Source: Methanofollis liminatans DSM 4140
GTDB lineage: Archaea > Halobacteriota > Methanomicrobia > Methanomicrobiales > Methanofollaceae
NCBI RefSeq assembly: GCF_000275865.1
Contig: NZ_CM001555.1
Span: forward strand, 827,706-891,705
Direction: 5' to 3'
DNA: 64,000 nt
Shown here piece by piece: positions 27,211 to 35,870 of this stretch (position 1 is its first letter; each line of letters starts with the position of its first letter). The position numbers and the translations under genes were made by a program. The notes under the pieces are model-generated. The model saw nothing but the letters and a program-made list of their open reading frames with translations. It was not told the origin of the DNA and did not search any database.

Positions 27211-27755
27211 TCGCACCCTCCGACGGCGTCGAGGAGACGGGCGACCCGTCTGCCGTATTCCTCTACCGTGGCTTCATTCTCGATATATATGTCTGCCGTG
27301 GCAAGGGCGTCGCCAAGCCCCCACCCGAGTTCGCGCTCGTCCCTCCGTCTCAGGTCTTCGGCCGAGTGCGGGTCGTCTGAGCGGCCGCGGCTGCCGAGGC
27401 GGCGGAGCCTTGTTTCAAAGGAGGCCCTGACCCCGACAAGTAGAAATGCGGGAAAACGCTCCCTGAAGATCGCCACCTCGGCCCCGCCCCTGATCCCGTC
27501 GATGAGGGCGACCGGTGCGCCGGTCTCCTCCACCGCCGGGACCGTGAGGTGAGCGACGGCGTCCATGCCGTAGGTCGCCCTCAGTTCGGCTGAAATTCTG
27601 CCCATATTCTCGTCGGTCAGCGGGAGGCCGGCACCGGCAACGGCACGCCTGATCATGTCTCCCATCACCACGACCGGGATGCCCCGGTCCGCTGCTATCC
27701 GTGAAAACTCGCCTTTCCCGCTTGCCGGCATTCCGACAACACCGATGACCTTCAT
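27207..27755 (-). CDS. UPF0200 family nucleotide kinase-like protein
   Basis: This 182-residue P-loop protein of the archaeal UPF0200 family resembles dephospho-CoA kinase and adenylate kinases. The Walker A is GVVGMPASGKGEFSRIA (residues 5-21), followed by VVVMGDMIRRAV, a mid-protein LIDGIRGGAEVAIF and a basic lid segment RLRRLGSRGRSDDP. The substrate is not known. It overlaps the radical SAM gene upstream and the TIM-barrel gene downstream by 4 bp each, so all are translated in step. Confidence 0.85.
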   Translation of the reverse strand: MKVIGVVGMPASGKGEFSRIAADRGIPVVVMGDMIRRAVAGAGLPLTDENMGRISAELRATYGMDAVAHLTVPAVEETGAPVALIDGIRGGAEVAIFRERFPAFLLVGVRASFETRLRRLGSRGRSDDPHSAEDLRRRDERELGWGLGDALATADIYIENEATVEEYGRRVARLLDAVGGCE

Positions 27756-28498
27756 CTCATACTCCGTATCCCGCTCATATCGATGCTCTCCCCGCGCATG
27801 ATGCGCCTGCCCTCATAGACCACCTCGCCGTCCTCGCGGGTGCGGATCTTCACCGACCGCCTGATCCGGTCGGCGATCTCTGCAAACTCCCCGAACGTCA
27901 GGGGGGAGACGCCTCTGACGATCCCCTGCTGGAGGACCAGATCGACGTCTTCTGTCTCTCTTGATATATAGGGGATATCGTCCTCGCACCCCCTGAACAC
28001 GGTCACGACCGCTTCAAACTCCGGGAGAACGCCGCTCTTATGCGCCTCGGTGCAGAGTGCAAGCGATTCTTTCACCCGGTCTGCATAGTCCACCTTGAAG
28101 AGGTTGCGATAATGGCTCCACCTGGTCTTGATGTCGAGGGAGATCTTGTCGACGAGGTGCTCTTCCAGGAGGACGCGGATGGTCCCGGGAAAGACGCCGT
28201 TCGTCTGGAGCCCGACGCCAAGGCCCATCTCTTGTACGCCCCGGGCAAGGGCGACGAGGGCCTCTTTCTGCATCGTCGCCTCTCCGCCCGAGAAGACCAC
28301 GCCGGTGGTGAGGAGGGTTGTGTCCCTGATCATGGCGAGAATTTCGTCTATGTCGCGCTCGTCCCGGCCCTCCTGCAGGGCGACGTTCTGGCAGTAGTGG
28401 CACCTGACAGGACAGCCGCGCAGGAAGACCGTGCAGACGGCCCTGCCTCGCCAGTCCACGGTGCTGAGTGGTATGAACCCTCCGAAATTCGCCTTCAA
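27752..28498 (-). CDS. Radical SAM activating enzyme (anaerobic RNR activase-like)
   Basis: This protein of about 248 residues contains the radical SAM motif CPVRCHYCQ (Cx3Cx2C), preceded by NFGGFIPLSTVDWRGRAVCT, and the glycine-rich SGGEATMQ. It resembles methanogen proteins annotated as anaerobic ribonucleotide reductase activases; no nrdD is in this window, so the partner is unproven. The conserved sequence begins KANFGGF right after a TTG codon at 28498 with GGTGG upstream, and a TATA box lies at 28531-28540. An in-frame ATG at 28558 would be upstream of that promoter, so TTG is preferred. First gene of a five-gene operon. Confidence 0.85.
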   Translation of the reverse strand: MKANFGGFIPLSTVDWRGRAVCTVFLRGCPVRCHYCQNVALQEGRDERDIDEILAMIRDTTLLTTGVVFSGGEATMQKEALVALARGVQEMGLGVGLQTNGVFPGTIRVLLEEHLVDKISLDIKTRWSHYRNLFKVDYADRVKESLALCTEAHKSGVLPEFEAVVTVFRGCEDDIPYISRETEDVDLVLQQGIVRGVSPLTFGEFAEIADRIRRSVKIRTREDGEVVYEGRRIMRGESIDMSGIRSMR

Positions 28499-28530
28499 AA
28501 ACCCACCGTCGTTATATCTTGGGTGAGGAG

Positions 28531-28540
28531 TTTTATAGAA
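28531..28540 (-). promoter_or_regulatory. TATA box of the radical SAM-UPF0200-TIM-rnz-mgtE operon
   Basis: On the minus strand TTCTATAAAA lies about 32 bp before the TTG at 28498, allowing a start of transcription about 10 nt before the ribosome binding site GGTGG. Confidence 0.5.
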
Positions 28541-28700
28541 TCTATCTTGCAGGAACATGTGGTTAGGGGGGGTTCAGAATTTTGCCTCGACGTAGGTGAA
28601 TGGACGGTTGCAGGGCATGCCGGTGCCGGGGAGGTTAACAATGCGAACGGGCGAATAAACCCGGCAAAAACGGCCTGAACTATCTGATAAATCCATCTTG

Positions 28701-28748
28701 CACAAACGTAAACAAATTTACTTGTGGGGCGATCAAGCACATTTGTGC
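28701..28748 (+). promoter_or_regulatory. Dyad element upstream of thiC
   Basis: CACAAACGTAAA (28701-28712) pairs with TTTACTTGTG (28717-28726): ten base pairs with a 2-nt bulge and a CAAA loop. A further TTTGTGC at 28742-28748 is complementary to GCACAAA at 28700-28706. It lies 52-100 bp before the thiC ATG. No canonical TPP riboswitch core is seen in the 28559-28800 gap. It may be an operator or an RNA switch. Confidence 0.5.
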
Positions 28749-28800
28749 CAGAAAATGGAAATACGAGCCTTTATCTGGTTATTTTTCCAACGAGATAGGT

Positions 28801-30075
28801 ATGAGTCTCTTAGAGGATGCCAGGCGTGGCGTCATCACCGAAGAAATGAAGATCGTGGCGGCAAATGAAGGGGTCACCGAGGAGTTTGTCAGGCGCGGCG
28901 TTGCCGAAGGCCATATCACCATCCCGGTCTCGCCGTATCGCAAGGTCAAGATCTGCGGGATCGGCGAAGGCCTGCGCACCAAGGTGAACGCCTCCATCGG
29001 CACCTCCACCGATATCGTGGACGTGGACCAGGAGATCGAGAAGGTGCGGATGGCCGAGAAGGCCGGCGCCGACACCCTGATGGAGCTCTCGACCGGCGGC
29101 GACTTCCTCGAGATCAGGCGTCGCGTCATCGAGAACACCTCGCTCTCGGTCGGTTCGGTGCCCCTGTACCAGGCCTTCATCGAGGCGGCCAGGAACCAGG
29201 GCGGCGTTGTCTTCATGAACCCCGACGATCTCTTCAGGATCACCGCGGAGCAGGCGAAGCTCGGCACGAACTTCATGGCCATTCACACCGGCATCAATCT
29301 GGAGACCATGAAGCGGCTGAAGAACCAGGGTCGGCACGGCGGCCTCGTCTCCCGCGGCGGCGCCTTCATGACGGCGTGGATGCTGCACAACGAGCAGGAG
29401 AACCCGCTCTATGCCGAATTCGACTACCTGCTCGAGATCCTCAAGGAGCACGAGGTCACCCTCTCCTTCGGGAACGGCATGCGCTCAGGCGCCGTCCATG
29501 ACGCCACCGACCGGGCGCAGCTCCAGGAACTGATCATCAACGCCGAACTCGCCGACAAGGCGAACGCCTTCGGCGTCCAGACGATCATCGAAGGGCCGGG
29601 CCACATCCCCCTCGACGAGATCGAGGCGAACGTCATCGTCCAGAAGCGGGTCACCAACAGGAAACCCTTCTACATGCTCGGCCCCCTGGTCACCGACATC
29701 GCACCGGGCTACGACGACCGTGTCGCCGCCATCGGCGCCTCCCTCTCCTCGGCCTACGGCGCCGACTTCATCTGCTATGTGACGCCGGCCGAGCACCTTG
29801 CCCTGCCCACCCCCGAGGAGGTCTATGAAGGCGTGATGAGCTCCCGCATTGCCGCCCACGTCGGCGACATGATCAAGCTGAAGAAGCGCGACGCCGACCT
29901 CGAGATGGGCCATGCCCGCCGCGACCTCGACTGGGGCCGCCAGTTCGCCGTGGCCATGAACCCCGAGCGCGCAAAGGCGATCAGGGACGAGCGGATGCCC
30001 GCCGACACCGACGGCTGCACGATGTGCGGCGACTACTGTGCGCTGAAGATCGTGAACAAGAACTTCCACTTCTAA
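28801..30075 (+). CDS. thiC: Phosphomethylpyrimidine synthase ThiC
   Basis: This radical SAM enzyme rearranges AIR to HMP-phosphate for thiamine synthesis. The 424 residues show the ThiC blocks [82 protein letters not shown] and the C-terminal cluster motif CTMCGDYC. The last spacing is Cx2Cx3C, one residue shorter than the Cx2Cx4C of enterobacterial ThiC. The protein is of the short archaeal/anaerobe type. A role in cobalamin lower-ligand synthesis (BzaF) is a remote alternative. Confidence 0.95.
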   Translation: MSLLEDARRGVITEEMKIVAANEGVTEEFVRRGVAEGHITIPVSPYRKVKICGIGEGLRTKVNASIGTSTDIVDVDQEIEKVRMAEKAGADTLMELSTGGDFLEIRRRVIENTSLSVGSVPLYQAFIEAARNQGGVVFMNPDDLFRITAEQAKLGTNFMAIHTGINLETMKRLKNQGRHGGLVSRGGAFMTAWMLHNEQENPLYAEFDYLLEILKEHEVTLSFGNGMRSGAVHDATDRAQLQELIINAELADKANAFGVQTIIEGPGHIPLDEIEANVIVQKRVTNRKPFYMLGPLVTDIAPGYDDRVAAIGASLSSAYGADFICYVTPAEHLALPTPEEVYEGVMSSRIAAHVGDMIKLKKRDADLEMGHARRDLDWGRQFAVAMNPERAKAIRDERMPADTDGCTMCGDYCALKIVNKNFHF

Positions 30076-30084
30076 ATCTTTTTT
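30076..30084 (+). terminator. T-rich terminator after thiC
   Basis: ATCTTTTTTG immediately follows the stop codon, with six T residues. Confidence 0.45.
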
Positions 30085-30315
30085 GTTCTTCTCCCGTTCA
30101 TCCGGGAACCTTCCATCTCAGGTCCGCTCTCCGCGTGCTCTGTCTCGACCGCCCCGGCACACCTGTTCGTTCATCTGAAGAAACGAAGTCCTGAGATGGT
30201 CTTCAGCCCCTCGCGTCTTTTCGCGGCTTCGCGTGAGATTCTCCCCTCCCTATGGCAAATGTCCGCTGGAGGGGAAAGAGATAGACCCATATGAGTCGCC
30301 GTCGATAATGCTTTT

Positions 30316-30750
30316 ATGAAGCCGGAAAACCAGAAGACCATCGATGAATTCCTCTCTCGTGCAGACGAGATGGGAGACGACATCATCGCACAGACAGAGG
30401 AATGGCTCGGCGTCGTGCCCTTTATCTTCACCCTGATGCGCGAACGCCCCGAAGCCTTCGCCCTCTCGGTGCTCGGCGACTACCATACCGCCCGCCCGGC
30501 AAGCCTCGACCCGAAGACCGCGGAGCTGGTGGCGATCGCCGCCGCTGCCGGTGCCGGTGCCGACAACTGCGTGCGGGTGCATATCGGAACGGCCCTGAAG
30601 GAAGGGGCGACCAGAGACGAGATCCTCGACACCATCCTCATCGCCGGCATCATCGGCAAGACCCATGTCCTTGCCCCGGCCCTCAGGGCGTTCAGGGACA
30701 GGCTGCCAGAGGCGGATTCTTTATCCACGAGTCCGAAGAATAGATCGTGA
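30316..30750 (+). CDS. Carboxymuconolactone decarboxylase (AhpD-like) family protein
   Basis: This small all-helical protein of 144 residues has the CMD core at about 45-115: LDPKTAELVAIAAAAGAGAD, then NCVRVHIGTALKEGATRDEI and LDTILIAGIIGKTHVL. The AhpD redox motif CxxC is not present; only one cysteine (NCVRVH) occupies the usual site, so a thiol peroxidase partner role is doubtful. Its stop overlaps the next gene's start (TGATG), coupling it to 5-formyl-THF cyclo-ligase. The 240 bp before it hold no gene. Confidence 0.85.
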   Translation: MKPENQKTIDEFLSRADEMGDDIIAQTEEWLGVVPFIFTLMRERPEAFALSVLGDYHTARPASLDPKTAELVAIAAAAGAGADNCVRVHIGTALKEGATRDEILDTILIAGIIGKTHVLAPALRAFRDRLPEADSLSTSPKNRS

Positions 30751-31337
30751 TGAATACCGCGCCCATGGGGCAGGCTCAGATAAAGCAGGCAATGCGCCTT
30801 GAGGCGAAGGCCCGCCGGTGTGCCCTCTCCCCCGAAGCGATCGAGGAGAAAAGCCGGACGATCGCCGACCGCCTCCTCGCCCTCGCCGACGGCGCAGGGA
30901 CGGTGATGGTCTATGTCTCAAAGCCCCCTGAGGTCGAGACTGCCGGGCTGATCGACGCCCTCCTTTCCGCCGGAAAACGGGTCGTCGTCCCGATCATCGA
31001 GAAGGAGCGGCGAACGCTTCGCCTCTCCTATCTGACCGATAGGTCGGTCCTTGTCGAGAGCACCTTCCATGTCCCCGAACCGATCGGCAGCGAGGTGCCG
31101 GCCTCCCCTGACGACCTCGACCTGATCGTCGTCCCGGTCGTCGGCTTCGACCGGACCGGCAGCCGCATCGGCTACGGCGCCGGGTATTATGACCGTTTCC
31201 TCTCCCGGGCACCCGATGTCCCGGTGGTCGGCGCTGCTTTTTCGTGCCAGGAAGTGCCGTCCGTCCCCTGCGAAGCCTTTGACCGCCGAATGGACCTGGT
31301 CGTTACCGAGGAAGAAGTTATCGCCTGCAGTTGTTAG
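30750..31337 (+). CDS. 5-formyltetrahydrofolate cyclo-ligase family protein
   Basis: Converts 5-formyl- to 5,10-methenyl-(methano)pterin-type folates using ATP. The protein of about 195 residues shows the basic N-terminus QIKQAMRLEAKARRCALSPE, the substrate segment MVYVSKPPEVETAGLI and the family hallmark DRTGSRIGYGAGYYDRFL near residue 140, then PVVGAAFSCQ. ATG at 30750 is used; a GTG precedes it in frame. In methanogens the true substrate may differ since tetrahydromethanopterin replaces folate. Its 3' end is immediately followed by the cdc48 promoter. Confidence 0.9.
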   Translation: MNTAPMGQAQIKQAMRLEAKARRCALSPEAIEEKSRTIADRLLALADGAGTVMVYVSKPPEVETAGLIDALLSAGKRVVVPIIEKERRTLRLSYLTDRSVLVESTFHVPEPIGSEVPASPDDLDLIVVPVVGFDRTGSRIGYGAGYYDRFLSRAPDVPVVGAAFSCQEVPSVPCEAFDRRMDLVVTEEEVIACSC

Positions 31338-31352
31338 TGCCGCATTGCGATC

Positions 31353-31400
31353 TTTTATATATTGGTGTCACTAACTTTGAGTAAATCCCATTCACTGGAG
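31353..31400 (+). promoter_or_regulatory. HSR1-type heat-shock promoter/operator of cdc48
   Basis: TTTTATATA (31353-31361) is followed by TGGTGTCACTAAC (31363-31375) and CTAACTTTGAGTAAA (31371-31385). Thirteen bases and the GTAAA half-site are identical to the hsr1-hsp20 promoter at 8482-8504. A Shine-Dalgarno GGAG lies at 31397-31400, 8 nt before the ATG. Confidence 0.75.
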
Positions 31401-31408
31401 ATATACTC

Positions 31409-33841
31409 ATGCAGAAAGATCAGATTGAAGTAACGGTGAAGGAGGCCTATCACGAGGATGCCGGTCGGGGGATCGCACGCCTCGGCATGGACGTGATGAA
31501 GGCCCTCAACCTCGTTTCCGGCGATGTGATCGAGATCCAGGGCAAGCAGAAGGCCGCGGCCATCGTCTGGCCCGGCTATCCCGAGGACATCGGGAAAGGC
31601 ATCATCAGGATCGACGGCAACATCCGCGGCAACGCTCATACCGGCATCGACGATACCGTCAAAATCCGGAAGGTGGAGGCAGGTTACGGCCAGAAGGTCG
31701 TCTTCCAGCCGACCCAGCCGATCCGTCTCGTCGGCGGCGAACAGTACCTCAAACGGCTGATGAACGGCAGGCCGGTCGTCGAGGGGCAGACCTTCAGGAT
31801 CAATGTCCTGGGCAACCCCCTGACCTTCGTCGTCGCCAAGGTCTCGCCCCGGGGGATCGCGATCATCAACGACTCGACCGAGATCGAGCTGAAGGAGACG
31901 CCGTACAAGCCTGAGGAAGGGAAGCGCAAGGAGGTCTCCGACGTCCACTACGAGGACATCGGCGGCCTCGGCCGCGAGCTCGACATGGTCAGGGAGATGA
32001 TCGAACTCCCGCTCAGGCACCCCGAGATCTTCGAGCGCCTCGGGATCGAGCCCCCGAAGGGCGTGCTCCTCTACGGCCCGCCAGGCACGGGCAAGACCCT
32101 GATCGCGAAGGCTGTCGCAAACGAGGTGGATGCCAACTTCATCTCCATCTCGGGCCCCGAGATCATGGGCAAGTACTATGGCGAGTCAGAGGAGCGGCTG
32201 CGCGAGGTCTTTGAAAAAGCGCAGGAGAACGCCCCGACGATCGTCTTCATCGACGAGATCGACTCGATCGCCCCCAAGCGCGAGGAGACGAAGGGCGAGG
32301 TGGAGCGGCGGGTCGTCGCCCAGCTCCTCTCCTTGATGGACGGGCTCAAGACCAGGGGACAGGTCGTCGTCATCGCGGCGACGAACATCCCCGACGCCAT
32401 CGACCCGGCCCTGCGCCGGGGCGGGCGGTTCGACCGCGAGATCGAGATCGGCATCCCCGACCGGAAGGGGCGGCACGAGATCTTCCAGGTGCACACCCGC
32501 GGCGTTCCCCTTGCGGAGAGCGTCGACCTCCAGCATCTCGCCGACGTGACCCACGGCTTCGTCGGCGCCGACATCTCACTCCTGGTAAAGGAGGCGGCGA
32601 TGCACGCCCTCCGGCAGGTGATCCCGAAGATCAAGATCGAGGAGGAGATCCCGGCCGAACTGATCGAGAAACTGCGGGTCACGGCCGAGGACTTCGACGA
32701 GGCCAGAAAGCATGTCGAGCCCTCGGCGATGCGCGAGGTGCTCGTCGAGGTGCCGAACGTCTCCTGGGAGGACGTCGGCGGGCTTGAAGACGTGAAGGCC
32801 GAACTCACCGAGGCGGTGGAATGGCCGCTGAAGTACCCTGAGATCTTTGCCCGGATGCAGACCAAACCCCCGAAGGGGATCCTCCTCTTCGGCCCGCCCG
32901 GAACAGGAAAGACCCTGCTCGCCAAAGCGACGGCGAACGAGAGCGAGTGCAACTTCATCTCGGTAAAGGGGCCTGAGCTCCTCTCGAAGTGGGTCGGCGA
33001 ATCTGAAAAGGGCGTGCGCGAGATCTTCCGCAAGGCGCGGCAGGCGTCCCCGTCGATCATCTTCTTCGATGAGATCGATGCCCTCGTGCCAAAGCGCGGC
33101 TCGTATGCCGACTCCTCGCACGTGACCGAGAGCGTCGTCTCCCAGCTCCTCACTGAGCTCGACGGGCTGGAGGAGCTCAAAAGCGTCATGGTCCTCGGCG
33201 CCACAAACCGCCCTGACATGCTCGACGACGCCCTCCTGCGCCCGGGCCGCCTCGACCGGATCGTCTATGTCCCCCCGCCCGACCTGGAGAGCCGGAAGAA
33301 GATCTTCGAGGTCTACCTGAAGGGCACCGAGGAGATGATGGCATCTGACGTCGACATCGACGATCTCGTCGCCCGGAGCGACGGCTACGTCGGCGCCGAC
33401 ATCGAAGCGGTCGTCAGGGAGGCGAAACTCGCGGCGATGCGGGAGTTCATCGCGGCGATGAAGGACAAGACTGCCGAGGAGCGCACCGATGCCATCGGCA
33501 ACGTCAGGGTCACGAAGAAGCACTTCGACACCGCCTTTGGAAAGGTGAAGGGCTCGCTCTCGCCTGAGAGCCTCGAAGAGTTCGAGCGGCTCTCCTGGGA
33601 GATCCTCTACTCCCACGAACAGCGTTCGGTCCTCGAAAAGGCCGCCGCCCTTGTTAAACGGGCCGGACTTGCGGCAGGGAAAGGCGGCGATGAGGTCGCA
33701 ACCCTCGCAGGGGACCTCAGGAAGGCGGTCTACGCGAGAACAAAAGATCTCGCCGGGATCAGGGCCCTCTCAGAAAAACTTGAAGTCGCGCTCGAGAAGA
33801 AGAGGCCTGCAACCATTCCCGCGCCCATGCACGGGAGCTGA
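31409..33841 (+). CDS. cdc48: CDC48/p97 family AAA+ ATPase
   Basis: This 810-residue archaeal unfoldase feeds substrates to the proteasome. The N-terminal double-psi barrel and Cdc48_2 domains occupy about 1-185. D1 has Walker A GPPGTGKT at 223-230 and Walker [16 protein letters not shown]2 has Walker A GPPGTGKT at 495-502 and Walker [15 protein letters not shown], with arginine-finger regions [12 protein letters not shown] and [11 protein letters not shown]. There is no C-terminal HbYX tail. Its promoter carries the same box as the hsr1-hsp20 operon 23 kb away, implying heat-shock control. Confidence 0.97.
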   Translation: MQKDQIEVTVKEAYHEDAGRGIARLGMDVMKALNLVSGDVIEIQGKQKAAAIVWPGYPEDIGKGIIRIDGNIRGNAHTGIDDTVKIRKVEAGYGQKVVFQPTQPIRLVGGEQYLKRLMNGRPVVEGQTFRINVLGNPLTFVVAKVSPRGIAIINDSTEIELKETPYKPEEGKRKEVSDVHYEDIGGLGRELDMVREMIELPLRHPEIFERLGIEPPKGVLLYGPPGTGKTLIAKAVANEVDANFISISGPEIMGKYYGESEERLREVFEKAQENAPTIVFIDEIDSIAPKREETKGEVERRVVAQLLSLMDGLKTRGQVVVIAATNIPDAIDPALRRGGRFDREIEIGIPDRKGRHEIFQVHTRGVPLAESVDLQHLADVTHGFVGADISLLVKEAAMHALRQVIPKIKIEEEIPAELIEKLRVTAEDFDEARKHVEPSAMREVLVEVPNVSWEDVGGLEDVKAELTEAVEWPLKYPEIFARMQTKPPKGILLFGPPGTGKTLLAKATANESECNFISVKGPELLSKWVGESEKGVREIFRKARQASPSIIFFDEIDALVPKRGSYADSSHVTESVVSQLLTELDGLEELKSVMVLGATNRPDMLDDALLRPGRLDRIVYVPPPDLESRKKIFEVYLKGTEEMMASDVDIDDLVARSDGYVGADIEAVVREAKLAAMREFIAAMKDKTAEERTDAIGNVRVTKKHFDTAFGKVKGSLSPESLEEFERLSWEILYSHEQRSVLEKAAALVKRAGLAAGKGGDEVATLAGDLRKAVYARTKDLAGIRALSEKLEVALEKKRPATIPAPMHGS

Positions 33842-34004
33842 CCTCCCCCCTTTTTCTACAGCGATGCCCCTGAACGAGAACTCCCTGGCTACATGCGCCC
33901 AAATCCACTTATTGCCCGATAAATTCCGTTCAATTTTGTATTCACTTGAATATGGCAGATTGAAAAAACAATGCCTTTATCATTGAGCGACATATTGAGT
34001 CCAG

Positions 34005-34781
34005 ATGAAGCTGAAGTGGATCATCCTGATCCTGCTGGTCGTCGCCGCTTCCTGGGTCTATATCTCGGACAAAACCTCAAAAGACCCTGCGTTCATCGAC
34101 TCGGCGATCGCCAACACCAGCACCGCCGCCGCCGGCACCCTGATCTCGGTGGGTCAGTACGATGCCGCGGTCGTCTTTGCCGATCTGGCCCTCCCGGTTG
34201 CGACGGCCGATTGCGATCTTCTCATGGAGAAGGGGAAGGCGCTCTCGGCGCTGGGAAGGAACGAAGAGGCCTCGGCCTGCTATGACCTGATCCTCGCGGA
34301 AGACCCGGACGCCGCCGACGCTCTTGCCGGCAAGGCGACGGCATTGTTCAGGATGGGAGATATGGAGACCTCGTATGCGTATGCGATGGATGCCCTCGCC
34401 ATCGACGGCACCGATCTCGCCGCCCTTGAACGTGCCGGCGCCGCCAGCCTCAACCTCGGCAATTATGCAGAAGCTGCAGACTATTACGACCGGATCGTAA
34501 CGCTCAGGCCCGGCGATGCGGCTGCATGGATCAGGAGGGGAGATGCCCTCCTCTCCATCTCGATCCTGATGGAAGAGGAGATGAAGACCGCCTTCTCAGA
34601 CCTGGGAAAGCCCGGTGCGACGATGGGCACCTTAAATATCGATCCCTATATGGAGGCGATGGAGTGCTACAACCGCGCCATCAGCCTTGACCCGATGGTT
34701 GCGCCCATGCTTGCGACCAGGATGATCGCCCGGTCTCAGATGACGATCAATACCTGTCAGGATATCCTCGAAAACCTCTGA
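34005..34781 (+). CDS. Membrane-anchored TPR-repeat protein
   Basis: This 258-residue protein begins with a single hydrophobic segment (residues 4-20, IILILLVVAASWVYI), either an anchor or an uncleaved signal, followed by at least four tetratricopeptide repeats from about residue 45. Examples are KGKALSALGRNEEASACYDL and AASLNLGNYAEAADYYDRIV. TPR arrays mediate protein-protein contacts, probably outside or at the membrane. A last repeat, YMEAMECYNRAISLDPM, closes the array. Partners cannot be predicted; it is a single-gene unit after cdc48. Confidence 0.85.
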   Translation: MKLKWIILILLVVAASWVYISDKTSKDPAFIDSAIANTSTAAAGTLISVGQYDAAVVFADLALPVATADCDLLMEKGKALSALGRNEEASACYDLILAEDPDAADALAGKATALFRMGDMETSYAYAMDALAIDGTDLAALERAGAASLNLGNYAEAADYYDRIVTLRPGDAAAWIRRGDALLSISILMEEEMKTAFSDLGKPGATMGTLNIDPYMEAMECYNRAISLDPMVAPMLATRMIARSQMTINTCQDILENL

Positions 34782-34877
34782 ACCGGCCTGATCGCCACCC
34801 CCCTGTTTTTGTTTCTGCACCGTCCCCTGACGCCTTTCCAGTAAAACATAAGTACCGGGTGAAATGATTGAGTCTGT

Positions 34878-35795
34878 ATGTCTGCGAATGTTTCCGTATC
34901 TGTCCCTGCCGATGTCCCTGACGAGGTAAGGGAGACCTATATCGATAACTTTTCGACCATCACCAAGGGAACGGGCCGCCTCATGCTCTTTGCCGGCGAC
35001 CAGAAGATCGAACACCTCAACGACGATTTCTACGGCGACGGGATCCACCAGGACGATGCCGAACCCGAGCACCTCTTCAGGATCGCAAGCCAGGGGCGCA
35101 TCGGCGTCTTTGCGACCCAGATCGGGCTGGTCGCCCGGTACGGCCGGGACTATCCCGAGGTGCCGTACCTCGTCAAACTCAACTCCAAGACGCACCTGGT
35201 CAAGACCGCCCAGAAAGACCCGGCCAGCCCGATGATCACCACGGTGGCCCAGGTGGTCGCCCTCAGGAACCAGACCGGGCTGAAGATCGCCGCTGTCGGC
35301 TACACGATCTATCTCGGGTCGGAGTTCGAGGCCCAGATGCTCGCCGAGGCCGCACAGGCGGTGCTTGAGGCGCACCAGCACGGTCTTCTCACGGTGCTCT
35401 GGATCTACCCCCGCGGTGCGGCGGTCAAGGACGAGAAGGACCCGCACCTGATCGCCGGGGCGACCGGTGTCGCCGCATGTCTCGGTTCGGACTTCGTCAA
35501 GGTCAATGCCCCGAAGAAAGAGGGGACGGCGTCGGCTGTCCTCCTCAAAGAAGCCACCCTCGCCGCAGGGCGGACAAAAGTCGTCTGCGCCGGCGGGTCG
35601 AGCGTCGATGAAGCGAAATTCCTCAAGGAACTCTACGAGCAGATCCACACCGGCGGCTGCTCCGGGAACGCCACCGGGAGAAACATCCACCAGAAGTCCC
35701 TCGAGGAAGCGGTGCGGATGTGCAATGCGATCTCGGCGATCACCATCGATGGTGCGTCCCTTGAGGATGCCCTGGCCCTTCTGAAGGGCAACTGA
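34878..35795 (+). CDS. Archaeal class I (DhnA/DeoC-type) aldolase
   Basis: This 305-residue TIM-barrel Schiff-base aldolase is of the archaeal DhnA/LacD group. Visible family segments are MLFAGDQKIEHLNDDFYG, VPYLVKLNSKTHL, IAAVGYTIYLGSEFEAQML, LWIYPRGAAVKDEKDPHLIA, DFVKVNAPK (probable Schiff-base lysine) and KVVCAGGSS. The family acts on fructose-1,6-bisphosphate or related keto sugars; in some methanogens relatives serve aromatic amino-acid or methylglyoxal-linked reactions. Position directly before FBPase supports a gluconeogenic role. A paralogue elsewhere may be the main FBP aldolase. Confidence 0.88.
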   Translation: MSANVSVSVPADVPDEVRETYIDNFSTITKGTGRLMLFAGDQKIEHLNDDFYGDGIHQDDAEPEHLFRIASQGRIGVFATQIGLVARYGRDYPEVPYLVKLNSKTHLVKTAQKDPASPMITTVAQVVALRNQTGLKIAAVGYTIYLGSEFEAQMLAEAAQAVLEAHQHGLLTVLWIYPRGAAVKDEKDPHLIAGATGVAACLGSDFVKVNAPKKEGTASAVLLKEATLAAGRTKVVCAGGSSVDEAKFLKELYEQIHTGGCSGNATGRNIHQKSLEEAVRMCNAISAITIDGASLEDALALLKGN

Positions 35796-35828
35796 ACAAT
35801 ATTTTTCCGTCCTGAAGAAGGGGGCGCA

Positions 35829-35866
35829 CTCTATAAGGGACGGAGTTGAGAATCACAGGGAGAGGA
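35829..35866 (+). promoter_or_regulatory. Promoter and ribosome binding site of fbp
   Basis: CTCTATAAGG (35829-35838) is a good TATA box; GGGAGAGG just before the ATG at 35871 is the ribosome binding site. Confidence 0.55.
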
Positions 35867-35870
35867 TATT

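Noticed and set aside
28559-28800. TPP riboswitch upstream of thiC
   Set aside because: The conserved CUGAGA and ACCUGA elements in the expected arrangement are not present; only an unrelated dyad is seen.
31331-31341. GTTAGTG near 31333 as another HSR1 half-site
   Set aside because: It lies in the end of the cyclo-ligase coding region and is upstream of the TATA box with wrong spacing; probably chance.
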